Assembly: GCF_030812995.1 (NCBI RefSeq)
Contig: NZ_JAUSTT010000010.1
Location: forward strand, 1-64,000
Source: Bacillus chungangensis
GTDB taxonomy: Bacteria > Bacillota > Bacilli > Bacillales > Bacillaceae_C
DNA: 64,000 nucleotides
Direction: 5' to 3'
The notes below the pieces were generated by a model, which had not been told where the DNA came from, did not search any database, and saw nothing but the letters and a program-made list of their open reading frames with translations. The translations under genes and the position numbers were made by a program. This document shows, piece by piece, positions 26,336 to 36,766 of this stretch (position 1 is the first letter of the stretch; every line of letters starts with the position of its first letter).

Positions 26336-28732
26336 ATGTATCCTATTTGGTTGTTATGCTTGTCTAGTTTTAAAAATAAAAAAACACAAAATGGTTTTAT
26401 TGCCTTGATTATGATGTTGTCTACGCTGTTACTTTCAACAGCAGTATTAGTAATAAATAATACTGGAAGCATCTATTTAGATATGCATGATAAAGTAAAA
26501 GGTGCTCATCAATTGATTCAGCTTGAAAATGGCCTCCATCATCCTGAAGAGATAAAGCAATGGTGGCAGCAGCAGGAAAATGTCACGACATCAGAGCTGA
26601 TGCGCTATCGTACTTTAACTGGGATCTCCCACAACGAAAAAGAGATATCAAATTTCTATGCGTATATGATGGATACTCCTGATGCTCCTTTTTCGGTTGA
26701 TCAGCTTATATTTGCGAAGGGCAGCGAAAGCCAAGACCCAGTGCCTGGAACTGTTTGGATTCCAACTGCCTTAGCTTATACACAAAATATATCGATTGGT
26801 GATCCTCTCATTTTTAGCACTGAGAAAGGTACATTTCAATTGAAAGTCGCAGCAATCGTTGTAGATATCTCCTACTGTTCCCCTTTTGCGACAAGTGGAA
26901 GAATCTGGATGAATCATACAGACTTTCAACAGCATTTTACCAATATGCAAGGAACAGATATGTACATGATGGGTTTAAGATTCGATGACTATAGTGAAAA
27001 CAGAGAGTATTGGGAATCACTGGAAGAGACGCTCAGATCCCCTTATCTGGAATCAATAACTGATTTTGAAGGCATCTCTTCATACTACATGATTACAAAT
27101 AAAATGATTGGTTTTATAATGATTTTTCTAGCAGTTATCATGATTGGAATTGCCATTTTTACACTCGGATTTACGATATCTGATACAATTTTGTCCAACT
27201 ACAAAACAATCGGGATCTTACAATCAATAGGCTTCCCGTCACGATATATTACTATCGTTTACACAATCCAATATACGCTGCTGGCTTTCACAGCTGTCAT
27301 ACCAGGAATCAGCATCAGTTATTTTCTTTCAAATAAAATTGTGAAAAGCTCCCTTTCTTTTTTAAATACGAATAGCACCGAGATGCAGATTCACTTTTTC
27401 CAAACCGCTTTGATTACAGGACTAATGATGGTACTGCTTATCGGTGGAACGTCTTTCTTATTATCCTATAAAACTCGTTTTATCAAACCCGCTCAAGCAA
27501 TTCGCAGTGGGATGACTGAAAAAAACAATGCTAAAGGCAGACAAAAACAAACGCCTAAAAATAGGATCATTCGTTTTGAACGCTTTCCATTCCCATTCAT
27601 GATTAGTTTGAGAGACATACGGAGAAATAATCAAAGTTCCTTATTAATAGTGCTCCTATCGACGATGACAACCGCTGTGCTCGTCTTTGGATTCATTTTT
27701 GTTTTCAGTATTTTTTCCATTAAAGAAACGATTTCTTTATGGGGCTATGATGCAGCCGACCTTTCACTACGCATTGACAACCCATCAACACTATCTTATC
27801 AAGACTTAGAAAAGCAAGTTCTTTTAGATAAAAGAGTGAAAAACTATAGTAGATTTGGCGAACTTAATGGTGTCATTCCCATTGACGACCATGATTTAAA
27901 AAAAGGAACAACAAATGTACTCATAATGGCTGTTGAAGGAAATTATGATGATATCGGCTACGTAAATCTTGAAGGACGTAACCCACAATCCAACGATGAG
28001 ATTGCTATTGGCATCAATATTGCTAAATCACTGAATAAAAAAGTTGGCGATCCAGTGATCGTCTATATGAAAGGGCAACAATTACAATTTACTGTTACTG
28101 GAATATATCAAGCAATCGCAAACATGGCTTACACTGCCAGGATTTCTTCTGATGCCGTATTGAAAATAGATCCATCATATAACGATATGGAAGATATTTT
28201 TTTAAATGTCCATGAGAACATCTCGCCTGAAAGTTTTATAAAAGAATTAAAAGAAAAGTACGGACATTCTATTTGGGCAGCAACACAGCGGACTTTAGTT
28301 GATGAAGTTTTTTCTCAAGCTACAGCTATTTTAATCATGCCAATAACAGTAATGGGGCTGTTATTTGTTATTGTTACTTTAGTTATTATTTATAGTATTT
28401 GCCGGATTCAAATCAAAAAAGAAAGTCGAACATATGGAATTTATCAATCTATTGGAGTGACGATATTTAAGGCTAAAATGTCTATTGCATTAAAGATTTT
28501 CATTCTTTCAATGATTGGAGTAATTGTAGGAGTACCAATCGGGCTGTTTGGACTTCCGCTGATTCTCCCCTTCATTCTTGCTGATTATGGAATCGTTAAA
28601 ATTCCTTTGATATTACACTGGAGCGGTGTAACTGCAGCAGTTGTTTGCAGTGTATTAGCAGCTGTAATTGGTGCATGGATTGCCTCTAACATTGTTAAAA
28701 CAACAACTCCACGAATGCTGACTATAGACTAG
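26336..28732 (+). CDS. ABC transporter permease with two FtsX domains
   Basis: A 798-residue membrane protein. A spanning helix near 20-45 is followed by an extracytoplasmic region, a first FtsX-like triple-span module (about 255-390) ending in RFIKPAQAIRSGM, a second extracytoplasmic region (about 455-640) and a second FtsX module (about 650-795). This is the duplicated layout of long exporter permeases. It forms an operon with the ATPase upstream. Substrate unknown. Its stop codon directly abuts repeat copy 6. Confidence 0.9.
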   Translation: MYPIWLLCLSSFKNKKTQNGFIALIMMLSTLLLSTAVLVINNTGSIYLDMHDKVKGAHQLIQLENGLHHPEEIKQWWQQQENVTTSELMRYRTLTGISHNEKEISNFYAYMMDTPDAPFSVDQLIFAKGSESQDPVPGTVWIPTALAYTQNISIGDPLIFSTEKGTFQLKVAAIVVDISYCSPFATSGRIWMNHTDFQQHFTNMQGTDMYMMGLRFDDYSENREYWESLEETLRSPYLESITDFEGISSYYMITNKMIGFIMIFLAVIMIGIAIFTLGFTISDTILSNYKTIGILQSIGFPSRYITIVYTIQYTLLAFTAVIPGISISYFLSNKIVKSSLSFLNTNSTEMQIHFFQTALITGLMMVLLIGGTSFLLSYKTRFIKPAQAIRSGMTEKNNAKGRQKQTPKNRIIRFERFPFPFMISLRDIRRNNQSSLLIVLLSTMTTAVLVFGFIFVFSIFSIKETISLWGYDAADLSLRIDNPSTLSYQDLEKQVLLDKRVKNYSRFGELNGVIPIDDHDLKKGTTNVLIMAVEGNYDDIGYVNLEGRNPQSNDEIAIGINIAKSLNKKVGDPVIVYMKGQQLQFTVTGIYQAIANMAYTARISSDAVLKIDPSYNDMEDIFLNVHENISPESFIKELKEKYGHSIWAATQRTLVDEVFSQATAILIMPITVMGLLFVIVTLVIIYSICRIQIKKESRTYGIYQSIGVTIFKAKMSIALKIFILSMIGVIVGVPIGLFGLPLILPFILADYGIVKIPLILHWSGVTAAVVCSVLAAVIGAWIASNIVKTTTPRMLTID

Positions 28733-28911
28733 ATAAAGTGAAACTTCCAAGGTGGGATTTTCTCTCATCCCCCCATACAAAGGATAAAAGCGAGACGTCT
28801 TGTAGGCCCAAACTAATTGGACATTGGACTTTCAGTTATTTCCTCCAGTGCTTCTTATTCCTCTTACGCTTGAGGTGAAGGTCTTGACTTGCTAGTTAGA
28901 TGTAGGATAAA
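28733..28911 (-). repeat. Dispersed element, copy 6 (degenerate)
   Basis: Begins with ATAAAGTGAAACTTCCA immediately after the permease stop and ends CTAGTTAGATGTAGGATAAA. The first hairpin has decayed to GGTGGGATTTTCTCTCATCC and the central scaffold is shortened. If it encoded an omega-RNA, the adjoining guide-like stretch would be the permease 3' end. Confidence 0.7.
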
Positions 28912-29010
28912 AATAAACACACCAAATATTCTTCCCCTTTTAGTATGTCTACAGATCATTTTATTTAGGACATAACTCCCGATCTGTCGCAGCCATATGT
29001 AATTGGACTT

Positions 29011-29040
29011 CCATCAGTTGTAGTAATTTTCTACTGATGG
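29011..29040. repeat. Solitary hairpin upstream of the chemoreceptor
   Basis: CCATCAGT...CTACTGATGG forms a stem-loop, followed on the plus strand by AGGTTTCTTTCTTCC. It resembles the terminal hairpin of the dispersed elements and may be a relic or a weak plus-strand terminator. It sits in the 385-bp gap between copy 6 and the chemoreceptor gene. Confidence 0.4.
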
Positions 29041-29296
29041 AGGTTTCTTTCTTCCTTTTCAAGTTCCCCCCCTAAATTTCTCCCAATTAAATTTCTTAAA
29101 AAACAGAAAAAAATACCCAGTTTGGAAGTTTTCACTATATTTATGACAAAATAATGACAGAATACTAGATAATTTTGGCTATTATGTTTACAATAATAGT
29201 GAATACATGTTCAATACATGGGCAAAACTTCACACTAAAAGGAAAATAGGCTTGTAGTGAGGTAAAGAAAGTTTTATTTGACAAGGGGGGAATAAT

Positions 29297-31093
29297 GTGA
29301 TCAAGAAAAGCAAGCGAATGCTAGTATATTTGAACCGAAAAAAAAGCCAGAAAAAAGACACGTCGCCAAAGCAAAAAAGCGAGAACAAAAGGTTTTATTT
29401 TCATACCATTAGGGGAAAAGTCCTCTTATCTTTTGGACTATTAAGCTTACTTCTTATCGGTATTACTTTCACTGCTTATCAAACGATGGATACGCTTGAT
29501 AAAGAAATCAACTATTTAGTTCATCACGATATGGAAGTGCACAATCATGTGGAAGCACTATCAAAGGCTATTTCTGACATTGAAGTAGGACAACGGGGTT
29601 TTGTCTTAACTGGAGATGATACTTTCCTGCAAACCTACACAGAAGGCAAAGAAGAAGTAAACATTCTATTTGAAGAAATAAATACACTAATGAAAGATCA
29701 ACCAGAGCAATTGGAAAAAGTTGACTCGCTAGAAACATCATTTGATTTTTGGATTAGCTGGATTGATAGAGCGATTAAAACTAGAAACAATTTTGGTCAG
29801 AATGCGACTGATCTTGTACAGTCCTCTCAAGTGACGATCTATATGAAACAATTGCATACACAATTACAAGAACTTAGTGAAGAAGAAACGGCAAGTTTAG
29901 ATCAAAGGATAGCGAGCTTGCATCGTCAAGTAAATACTTCCCAAATTGCTACTGTAGGACTATCTTCTCTAGGTGTTCTGCTTGCACTCGTTTTTGGTTT
30001 TGGCCTCTCCAAAAATATCAAAACAAACCTTCGCAAAATTAGTACATCTATTTTAGAAATTGCTAATGCAGGAGGTGATTTAACGAAAAGAATTCGAATT
30101 AAGAACAAAGATGAGATTGGAGAATTAGCCAACGATACGAATCTCTTAATTGAAGGAATTGCAAAACTTGTAAAAGAAGTTGCCAACATGGCTGAAAATG
30201 TATCTGCAAGCAGTGAGGAGCTACTTGCATCAGCAGAAGAAACATCCAAAACCATTTTATCAATTGCAGAAACAACAGGAGAAATTGCAGTAGGAAGTGA
30301 AAAAACATCCTCGCAAATGGATTTTTCTTTTAAAAAAATGTCCACCTTGGAGAAAGCAGCGATCCTTTTAAATGAGTATACAGATAAAGTAAAACAGGCG
30401 GCGGAAAACATGAAGACAGCTGCTGGAGAAGGTGGAGAATCTGTCAAAACTTCCTCTTTAAAAATCATGAGTATTGAAGAAACGATGGCTAAAACGAGTA
30501 AAACGGTTCAAATACTTGGTGAAAAATCACAAGAGATTACAAAAATGATCAATACGATTACTGGTATTTCCGAACAAACTAACTTGCTTGCATTAAATGC
30601 AGCGATTGAAGCAGCTAGAGCAGGCGAGCATGGACGAGGATTTGCAGTCGTTGCTGATGAAGTTCGAAAACTTGCGGAGGAATCGCAAGAAGCAGCAAAA
30701 GAAGTGACAGCTATTGTCTACTCTATTCAAGACGAAGTCAGCACCGTTATTGAACAAAATAAAGAAGGTATGCAAGCAGTTATCGCTGGTGTTGAAATCT
30801 CTAATGAAACGAATGCATCTCTTGAGAAAATATTACGGCAAACAAATACAACAACGGACATTATAAATGAAATGATTGCTCAAATTACTGAAACACTTCA
30901 TTTGAGTAGAGATGTAGCAGCTTCCTTTGCTACTGTAAGTGAAATTTCTGATCTAACTGCTATGAATACAGAGAGAACTGCTTCAGCATCTGAAGAAGGT
31001 TCAGCAGCGATGGAAGAAGTGACGGCATCTGCGTGTGAATTATCAAAGCAAGCTGAAAATCTGCGGAATCTTGTTTCCAATTTTAATATTTAA
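29297..31093 (+). CDS. Methyl-accepting chemotaxis protein with CHASE3 sensor domain
   Basis: A 598-residue transmembrane chemoreceptor. TM1 is about 45-65 ([17 protein letters not shown]), the extracellular four-helix sensor with CHASE3 signature [11 protein letters not shown] is about 66-210, TM2 about 213-237, HAMP about 238-295, and the signalling domain includes the hairpin tip [20 protein letters not shown] and [18 protein letters not shown]. The N-terminal 40 residues are unusually long and lysine-rich ([18 protein letters not shown]). It starts at a GTG (29297) behind AAGGGGGG. Ligand unknown; transcribed singly. Confidence 0.93.
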   Translation: MIKKSKRMLVYLNRKKSQKKDTSPKQKSENKRFYFHTIRGKVLLSFGLLSLLLIGITFTAYQTMDTLDKEINYLVHHDMEVHNHVEALSKAISDIEVGQRGFVLTGDDTFLQTYTEGKEEVNILFEEINTLMKDQPEQLEKVDSLETSFDFWISWIDRAIKTRNNFGQNATDLVQSSQVTIYMKQLHTQLQELSEEETASLDQRIASLHRQVNTSQIATVGLSSLGVLLALVFGFGLSKNIKTNLRKISTSILEIANAGGDLTKRIRIKNKDEIGELANDTNLLIEGIAKLVKEVANMAENVSASSEELLASAEETSKTILSIAETTGEIAVGSEKTSSQMDFSFKKMSTLEKAAILLNEYTDKVKQAAENMKTAAGEGGESVKTSSLKIMSIEETMAKTSKTVQILGEKSQEITKMINTITGISEQTNLLALNAAIEAARAGEHGRGFAVVADEVRKLAEESQEAAKEVTAIVYSIQDEVSTVIEQNKEGMQAVIAGVEISNETNASLEKILRQTNTTTDIINEMIAQITETLHLSRDVAASFATVSEISDLTAMNTERTASASEEGSAAMEEVTASACELSKQAENLRNLVSNFNI

Positions 31094-31296
31094 CATATGT
31101 TTATCGACAAACTTGGTATATGCTGCTTACGAAAACCGGGATATCTAAAAAATGATACGTTTTGATGAACCCTACCGCAGCAAAGAGGAAATTTTTCTTC
31201 CTACCATGGATGATGAAACTTTTCTAACCAAGGGAACATTTACAAAAAAATAAAGCTATCACCCCTTTTCCAACCTATCAATAAATGAAAGGCGAG

Positions 31297-31527
31297 ATAA
31301 GTGAAACTTCCATGAGTGGAGGTTTTCTTTCATCCTCCACTCATGAGGAGTAGAACAAAGGCTAGGATCGCGAGCGTCCCCAAAAAAGGATACCGCTTTT
31401 TCTTCGTGCATGCTGATTCAGAAGCTTTCCTTATCCTGTTAGTCCGACTCGAATCAAACATTTCACTTTCAGTTATCCCCCCCACCTTTGGTTGGGGTCT
31501 TGGACTCGCCAGTTAGATGTGGGATAA
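31297..31527 (-). repeat. Dispersed hairpin-ended element, copy 7
   Basis: Edge ATAAGTGAAACTTCCATGAG, altered first hairpin (ATGAGTGGAGG / CCTCCACTCAT, with compensating changes on both arms), an internal CCCCAAAAAAGGATACCGC stem and end GCCAGTTAGATGTGGGATAAA. The compensating arm changes suggest selection or function for the hairpin. Confidence 0.8.
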
Positions 31528-31637
31528 AAAAACACCAACCATGACTGGCTGATGCTCATTCTGCAATTGATGACCAGTGGGGAATCTGTTCCCCATTAGT
31601 CATCATCCATCATGAAACAAGGCATTTCTATCATGCA

Positions 31638-31787
31638 TTATTTTGGATAGCACCAACAAGCGCCGATAATAATTAAGAGAACAAACAGGACGACGATTAG
31701 TGCGAATCCACTTCGTACTCCTCCATAACCACCGTATCCACCATATCCAACGGGATAACAACTGCTGTCATAACCTCCATAGTACAT
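31638..31787 (-). CDS. YjcZ-family glycine-rich membrane peptide
   Basis: A 49-residue peptide: MYYGGYDSSCYPVGYGGYGG, then a single hydrophobic span GFALIVVLFVLLIIIGACW. This is the tiny sporulation-associated YjcZ-type motif found in many spore formers. GAGGAG nine bases before the ATG at 31787 fixes the start; upstream in-frame residues are not family-like. Confidence 0.8.
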   Translation of the reverse strand: MYYGGYDSSCYPVGYGGYGGYGGVRSGFALIVVLFVLLIIIGACWCYPK

Positions 31788-31929
31788 ACTGCTCAACTCC
31801 TCATTCTCAATATTTCTCCGTTCATAATAAGCTATGTAATTACCCCATAGGCTGTATGTGTATTCGCCCATATGATGAATATTTTATTTAAATTAACGTT
31901 TTTTATTTGTTAAAAAACGAATAAAAAAG

Positions 31930-32361
31930 TTATGGCTTATCAAACAACGCTTTATATTCTCCGTAGCCTTCTTCCTCAAGATTTTCTTTCGCGATAAATC
32001 TTAAAGCAGCTGAATTAATGCAATATCGAAGTTTTGTCGGTTCGGGTCCGTCAGGAAATACATGTCCTAAATGAGCATCAGCCGTTTTACTTCTTACTTC
32101 TGTTCTCACCATTCCATGTGATGAATCTTTGTGTTCGGTAATTTCTGCTGCCTCTATTGGTTTCGTAAAGCTAGGCCATCCACAGCCAGCATCATACTTA
32201 TCCTTCGAACTAAATAAGGGCTTTCCTGAAATAATATCTACATAGATCCCTTCATCTGTCGCATCCCAATATTCGTTTTGAAAGGGCGGTTCTGTCCCGT
32301 TGCATTGTGTAACTTCATATTGCATTGTTGTCAGTTTCTTTTTTAAATCAGTTTTTTTCAT
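31930..32361 (-). CDS. msrB: Peptide-methionine (R)-S-oxide reductase
   Basis: A 143-residue repair enzyme reducing the R epimer of methionine sulfoxide. Motifs: [37 protein letters not shown] and the catalytic cysteine in [11 protein letters not shown]. The zinc CxxC pairs of some MsrB proteins are absent, as in B. subtilis. GGGGGGATAAGC before the ATG at 32361 sets the start; the longer frame only overlaps msrA. It overlaps the msrA stop by 14 bp. Confidence 0.95.
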   Translation of the reverse strand: MKKTDLKKKLTTMQYEVTQCNGTEPPFQNEYWDATDEGIYVDIISGKPLFSSKDKYDAGCGWPSFTKPIEAAEITEHKDSSHGMVRTEVRSKTADAHLGHVFPDGPEPTKLRYCINSAALRFIAKENLEEEGYGEYKALFDKP

Positions 32362-32896
32362 GCTTATCCCCCCAATACACTCTAATAAAAGCTGCTCTGC
32401 CTGAGCCTTCGTGATAGGATGCATACCTCTCTGGGTTCTTTTCGTAAAAACTTTGATGATAATCCTCAGCAGGATAAAAAGCCGCTGCTGGTTCGATATT
32501 AACAACAATTGGCTTTTGAAACCGACCGCTCGCTGCTAATGCATGTTTCGATGCTTCTGCTAGACGCCGCTGCTGTTCATTATGATAAAAGATCGCCGGA
32601 CGATAGGAGCTTCCTCTATCATAGAATTGGCCAGCAGCGTCAGTTGGATCAATTTGCTGCCAAAAAATATCTAATAGCTTTTCATAGCTAAATTGGTTTG
32701 AATCATAGGTAATTTGCACTGCCTCTGTATGGCCAGTGTGACCAGCACATACTTCTTCATAGGTGGGATTCTTTTTCGTTCCTCCAGTATAACCAGAAAT
32801 GACTTTCTCAATCCCGGGCTGTTCATCAAACGGTTTCACCATACACCAAAAACAGCCGCCAGCAAATGTTGCTTTTTCTAAATGCTTTTCTTCCAC
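32348..32896 (-). CDS. msrA: Peptide-methionine (S)-S-oxide reductase
   Basis: A 182-residue enzyme that reduces the S epimer. The active-site motif GGCFWC is present, with [20 protein letters not shown] and FYHNEQQRR further on. I prefer the GTG at 32896, ten bases after GGAGG; an in-frame GTG at 32917 lies upstream of that site and has none of its own. It forms an msrA-msrB operon. Confidence 0.94.
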   Translation of the reverse strand: MEEKHLEKATFAGGCFWCMVKPFDEQPGIEKVISGYTGGTKKNPTYEEVCAGHTGHTEAVQITYDSNQFSYEKLLDIFWQQIDPTDAAGQFYDRGSSYRPAIFYHNEQQRRLAEASKHALAASGRFQKPIVVNIEPAAAFYPAEDYHQSFYEKNPERYASYHEGSGRAAFIRVYWGDKHEKN

Positions 32897-32938
32897 TTCA
32901 TCTTTTCCTCCAAACACTTTTTAATTGTTTTTTAGAAA

Positions 32939-33526
32939 TCATGATTCCGTTAATACCATAAGCGTAAATTTAATATCATCTTCTTTCAGATTAAATTCAT
33001 CCGCCCTTACCTTCATATCCCCTTTTAACTCCATATCCTGCAGGGAAACGTAAACGAGTTGATCTTCCGGTTGAATGTTTACCCAGCTAGGCAATTGATA
33101 AGTATCACGGATAAATTTTAAAATATAAGAAACAGGCAATCTTAATTTCCCAACTGAAATCGATTTTTGATGCAACACTAGATCCCCATTTTCTAAGGCC
33201 TCAGGCTCAAAGGTCATTTCCATATCAATCATCTGGGTAAATACTTTCATTTTTCCTTGTAAAACGACAGATTCATCGTTTAAATAAACATTATACTCGA
33301 TAGGACCATTCAAACCTTCTTTTTCTAAATAATAATTGATGATTTTATTTAAATCAGCTTTATTTGAAGATACCTGGAAAGCGACATGTTCCTTTAAGTC
33401 ATGTTCAGTTGTTGGCAATGGCTCTTTATTTGCCGGCGAAAACAACAAAAACACGACGAAGATGATTATAGCGATTACGACAGCTAGTAAAAGAAAGAAA
33501 GCCGCCTTCCACTTATTTTTTATCAT
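32939..33526 (-). CDS. ypmS: YpmS-family (DUF2140) membrane-anchored protein
   Basis: A 195-residue protein with one N-terminal transmembrane span (about 8-31, rich in Val/Ile/Phe) and an extracytoplasmic domain containing YYLEKEGLNGPIEYNVYL and RLPVSYILKFI. It follows the YpmR lipase gene by 17 bp, as in B. subtilis. Function unknown. Confidence 0.88.
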   Translation of the reverse strand: MIKNKWKAAFFLLLAVVIAIIIFVVFLLFSPANKEPLPTTEHDLKEHVAFQVSSNKADLNKIINYYLEKEGLNGPIEYNVYLNDESVVLQGKMKVFTQMIDMEMTFEPEALENGDLVLHQKSISVGKLRLPVSYILKFIRDTYQLPSWVNIQPEDQLVYVSLQDMELKGDMKVRADEFNLKEDDIKFTLMVLTES

Positions 33527-33543
33527 AACTCCTTACTCCCTTT

Positions 33544-34323
33544 TTACTCATTCATTTCTAAGTATTCCCTAACATGTATAAATAAACGGTTGGAAATCAA
33601 TTCGTATCCGCGATCATTTGGGTGGAATTGATCATTATATAATAACTCCTCTTCTTTATTTTCAAAAATATCGATGATAGGAATGTACGCAGCTTGTTCA
33701 AATTGTGAAATAATTTTTTCACTTGTCTTATTCCAATCCAAAATAATATGATCTAACTCCTCAATTTCAAACCATTTCTCAAAAGGATTATAAATGCCGA
33801 TTAAAACAATGTAAACATCTGGGTTATAGTTGCGAATTGTGTGCAAAATTTCTTGAAGTCTTTTCTCATATCCTTTTTTTGCTTTTTCAAAAACGGATAA
33901 ATCAAGGTTAGCAAAATGTTCACGAAATACTTTCATGACATCGTTGCCGCCTATTGTTATCATAACCATATCTGTATGTTCAATTGCTTTTTTTACCTCT
34001 GGCTTCTTTAGTCTTTTTAATAATTGATCTGTTCGATTGCCGCTTACACCATAATTTTCAATTTTTGCCGTACGAATGTCTTTAAGCATCTCTAGCTGTT
34101 CCTTTAAATAGGGAATATAACCGCCCGCATCTCTACTATCGCCTACACCTTGTGTTAACGAGTCGCCTAAGGAGACGATAGAAAGCTCCTGCGGAATAAA
34201 ATGCTTAGATAGCTCTTTTTTTTCGTCCATTTCTACTAATTTTACTGTATGTTTTTGCACTGTTGTAGAGCAGCCTGTTAAAAACAACAAAGCGGCAAAA
34301 AGAAAGGTGAATTTTTTTTTCAT
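33544..34323 (-). CDS. ypmR: YpmR-like SGNH/GDSL-family lipoprotein
   Basis: A 259-residue exported esterase/lipase-fold protein. The lipoprotein signal has lipobox FLTGCS. The SGNH blocks are SLGDSLTQGVGD (nucleophile Ser), the glycine block in YGVSGNRTDQ, ITIGGNDVM, and NDQFHPNDRGYE (catalytic Asp/His). It precedes ypmS in a conserved pair. Substrate unknown. Confidence 0.9.
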   Translation of the reverse strand: MKKKFTFLFAALLFLTGCSTTVQKHTVKLVEMDEKKELSKHFIPQELSIVSLGDSLTQGVGDSRDAGGYIPYLKEQLEMLKDIRTAKIENYGVSGNRTDQLLKRLKKPEVKKAIEHTDMVMITIGGNDVMKVFREHFANLDLSVFEKAKKGYEKRLQEILHTIRNYNPDVYIVLIGIYNPFEKWFEIEELDHIILDWNKTSEKIISQFEQAAYIPIIDIFENKEEELLYNDQFHPNDRGYELISNRLFIHVREYLEMNE

Positions 34324-34620
34324 TTGTCCTCACCCCGCTTTTATTATGACCTGATGATGTCCATCACAATGATAAGAGAACAGGATATCACAAATTAATC
34401 TCGTTTTTTCGTACTGGGGAAAACTTTTGTCCTGATGGATATTCAGTTCTAGTTATTCAACATCAATCATTGTTTTTATTATATCACGCAAAAATGAGGA
34501 CGAAACATTTTTGTTTATAAGATAAAGAAGATGAAGCCCCTCATTCAGAAGGACATTACAATGATAACTTAGAGATAATGACCAATATTCAAGTTTTCAC
34601 ACAGTACTTGCTTTGTAACA

Positions 34621-34947
34621 GTTTGTTGTGGGGGTTTTCTCTCATCCTCCACTGATAAGAAGGAGAACAAAGGCTAAGATCTCAGGCGTCCTCGAAAAGG
34701 AAACCGCTTTTCTTCGTGCGGTGTATCGCTGCCGAAGCTTTCCTTGTCCTGTTGCAACGCCTTTGTGACCGACATCCTCGAAAAAGAAGAGCACTTTTTC
34801 TTCGTGCGATGCTGATTCAAGAAGCTTTCCTTATCCTGTCGGCTCGAACCAATCGGACATTTGACTTTCAGTTATCCCCCACCTAGCGCTTCTGATTCCT
34901 CTAATTCCTGAGGTGGAGGTCTTACTACTAGTTAGATGTGGGATAAA
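34621..34947 (-). repeat. Dispersed hairpin-ended element, copy 8 (longest)
   Basis: Contains two different versions of the internal stem in series (CTCGAAAAGGAAACCGCTTT and CTCGAAAAAGAAGAGCACTT), nested GCAAC/GTTGC pairing and the second hairpin CCCCACCT...AGGTGG. The outer GTGAAAC edge has been lost (starts GTTTGTTGTGGGGG). It ends GTTAGATGTGGGATAAA, whose last base is the first base of a decayed lipoprotein's start codon. Confidence 0.8.
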
Positions 34948-35199
34948 TGAAAAAATAATCTTTATTCCGATTTTATCTATGTTCTTGCTTCTGTTCACAG
35001 GAGGATGTTCGACAATTGAATGAGAGAAGATGAAAAACAGTAGTTGTAAATGGAGATGTAAGAGATACAACTGCTTCTCTTAATGTATTGTCAGCTTTTT
35101 AGAAAAGAAGATGAATATACAGGTTATTTATTACTTCATGGCAGCACAGCACCAATATGTATAGAGTACCATGAAAGCAATGATGATTGTTTATCATAA
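34947..35199 (+). pseudogene. Decayed small lipoprotein gene
   Basis: The ATG at 34947 is followed by a run of A that throws the frame into an immediate stop. One base more gives MKK-IIFIPILSMFLLLFTGGCS, a textbook lipoprotein signal with lipobox, then an early stop. Later pieces in other frames are open (VVVNGDVRDTTASLNVLSAF; EDEYTGYLLLHGSTAPICIE) and end at 35199. I read it as a lipoprotein gene broken by several frameshifts. The family is not recognised. Confidence 0.45.
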
Positions 35200-35397
35200 A
35201 AACTAACAAGATCATATCGTATGAAAGGATCATGATACGAAATTTCTGTTTGTTTAGAGATTGCTGCAGAGACAATAAAAATGACAAAAATGGAAACAAT
35301 TCGAAACGATATCGATGATAAATACAAACAACAATATGTGTAGCTCCAACGAATACACCAATGCCTTTATAAATGCTTTCTAGAGAGCATATTCGCC

Positions 35398-35427
35398 ATC
35401 CCCCCACAAAGTGGAGGGATGTTTCTT
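35398..35427 (+). terminator. Hairpin terminator near the degV 3' end
   Basis: ATCCCCCCAC / GTGGAGGGAT (one mismatch, AAA loop) is followed on the plus strand by GTTTCTTT. It points away from the decayed lipoprotein and touches the degV stop, so it may serve the lost gene or both strands. Confidence 0.5.
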
Positions 35428-36269
35428 TACTCTGTGTAATACATGAATCCAATGGCGCCGGCGCCTGTATGGGTACTAATAATTGGAGTTGTATAAGCTA
35501 TATCAATGAGATCATATCCAGTCAATTCTTTAATACAGTCTCTTAACTTATATGCAAGCTCAAGTCCATCTGCATGACTAAGCCCGACTTTTTTAATTGT
35601 CTTTCCTTTTACATCCTCAACAAATTGCTTAGCCAAATACTTAACTACTTGCGAATGGCTTCTAACCTTTGCAATCGGTGTATATTCGCCATTATCAAGA
35701 TTTGCAATCGGTTTTATTTTTAGCAATGAACCGATAAGTGCCCTTCCTTTCCCAATCCTTCCACCCTTCACTAAATTTTCTAATGTATCTACAACGACAT
35801 AAAGCTTCGTATTTTCTCGTATTTGATCAATTTCTTTTAAAATTGCTTCCATTGGCAAACCTTCTTTAGCCAACTTTGCAGCAGCAATGACTTGGTAAGC
35901 CAATGCTTGCGAAATAAAACGTGAATCTACAACAGTTACTTTTGTTGTCGTCATTTTGGCAGCACTTCTCGCTGCCTCTACTGTACCGCTCATATTCCCA
36001 GTCATATGAATCGAAAGCACTTCACTGCCATCTTTCCCTAATTCATCATATAATTCAACAAATTTCCCTACAGCAGGCTGAGAGCTTTTAGGCAATTCTT
36101 TCGCAGAGCGCATCTTTTCCATGAAGTCTTGCGGCGTCAAATCAACTCGATCCAAATAAGTAGTTCCATCAATAAAAATAGATAAGGGCACTACATGGAT
36201 ACTTAGTTCTTCTACTGTTTCAACAGATAAATCAGCAGTAGAGTCTGTTACAATCTTAATATTAGTCAT
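35427..36269 (-). CDS. degV: DegV-family fatty-acid-binding protein
   Basis: A 280-residue protein of the EDD/DegV fold (FakB type), which presents fatty acids to the FakA kinase in characterised relatives. Motifs: IKIVTDSTADLS, KSSQPAVGKFVELYDEL, VDTLENLVKGGRIGKG and LLKIKPIANLDNGEYTPI. I start at the ATG at 36269, with CAGGATG upstream; the frame extends 23 codons further without family residues. No fakA is in the window. Confidence 0.92.
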   Translation of the reverse strand: MTNIKIVTDSTADLSVETVEELSIHVVPLSIFIDGTTYLDRVDLTPQDFMEKMRSAKELPKSSQPAVGKFVELYDELGKDGSEVLSIHMTGNMSGTVEAARSAAKMTTTKVTVVDSRFISQALAYQVIAAAKLAKEGLPMEAILKEIDQIRENTKLYVVVDTLENLVKGGRIGKGRALIGSLLKIKPIANLDNGEYTPIAKVRSHSQVVKYLAKQFVEDVKGKTIKKVGLSHADGLELAYKLRDCIKELTGYDLIDIAYTTPIISTHTGAGAIGFMYYTE

Positions 36270-36766
36270 TTGTTCACATCCTGTATGTCTTATACATGTA
36301 TTATAACGATAATTTAGTAAGATTGATATAACAAACATAAGGACAATCAGTTTCTAATATTTTCTGAAATGTTCACCAGTATCATATGATTTTTAATGAA
36401 TCTATTTTTTTATTAACAATTCAGGAAAATCATTGCTCGCATTATTTATTAACGGCGTTACAGCATCTTTTTTTAATGTGTTAGGTGGTAGCGGTTTTAG
36501 CAAATCCTCCACCTCGGAAAAAAGAAATTTGCTTTTTCTTTGTCCGATGCCAACTCAAGAAGCTTTTTGAACTGATCGGATTTTCCCTCGGTTTAAAAAC
36601 GAAGCCCATGAGAGCAAGAAAACATGGATTTTTTTCCAAAGCATCATTCTTTTTAGACGAGCAACAATGACGGATTTTTGAACAACCTCTTCTAGACATG
36701 ATTTTACATTGCCAAATATTTCTGAAAAGGCTATGATGGAAGGAGTTGAAAAGGAGGTTCTTAAAA
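36270..36766. other. Intergenic region with repeat relic
   Basis: No gene is seen. About 36513-36580 (CTCGGAAAAAAGAAATTTGC, CTTTTTCTTTGTCCGATGCC) is a decayed copy of the internal stem of the dispersed elements. The right end holds the AAAAGGAGG site of the next gene. Confidence 0.45.

Noticed and set aside
35099..35452. 117-codon minus-strand frame after degV
   Set aside because: It runs across a terminator hairpin and antisense to the decayed lipoprotein, has no ribosome site and a composition rich in Cys, His and Ile unlike its neighbours.
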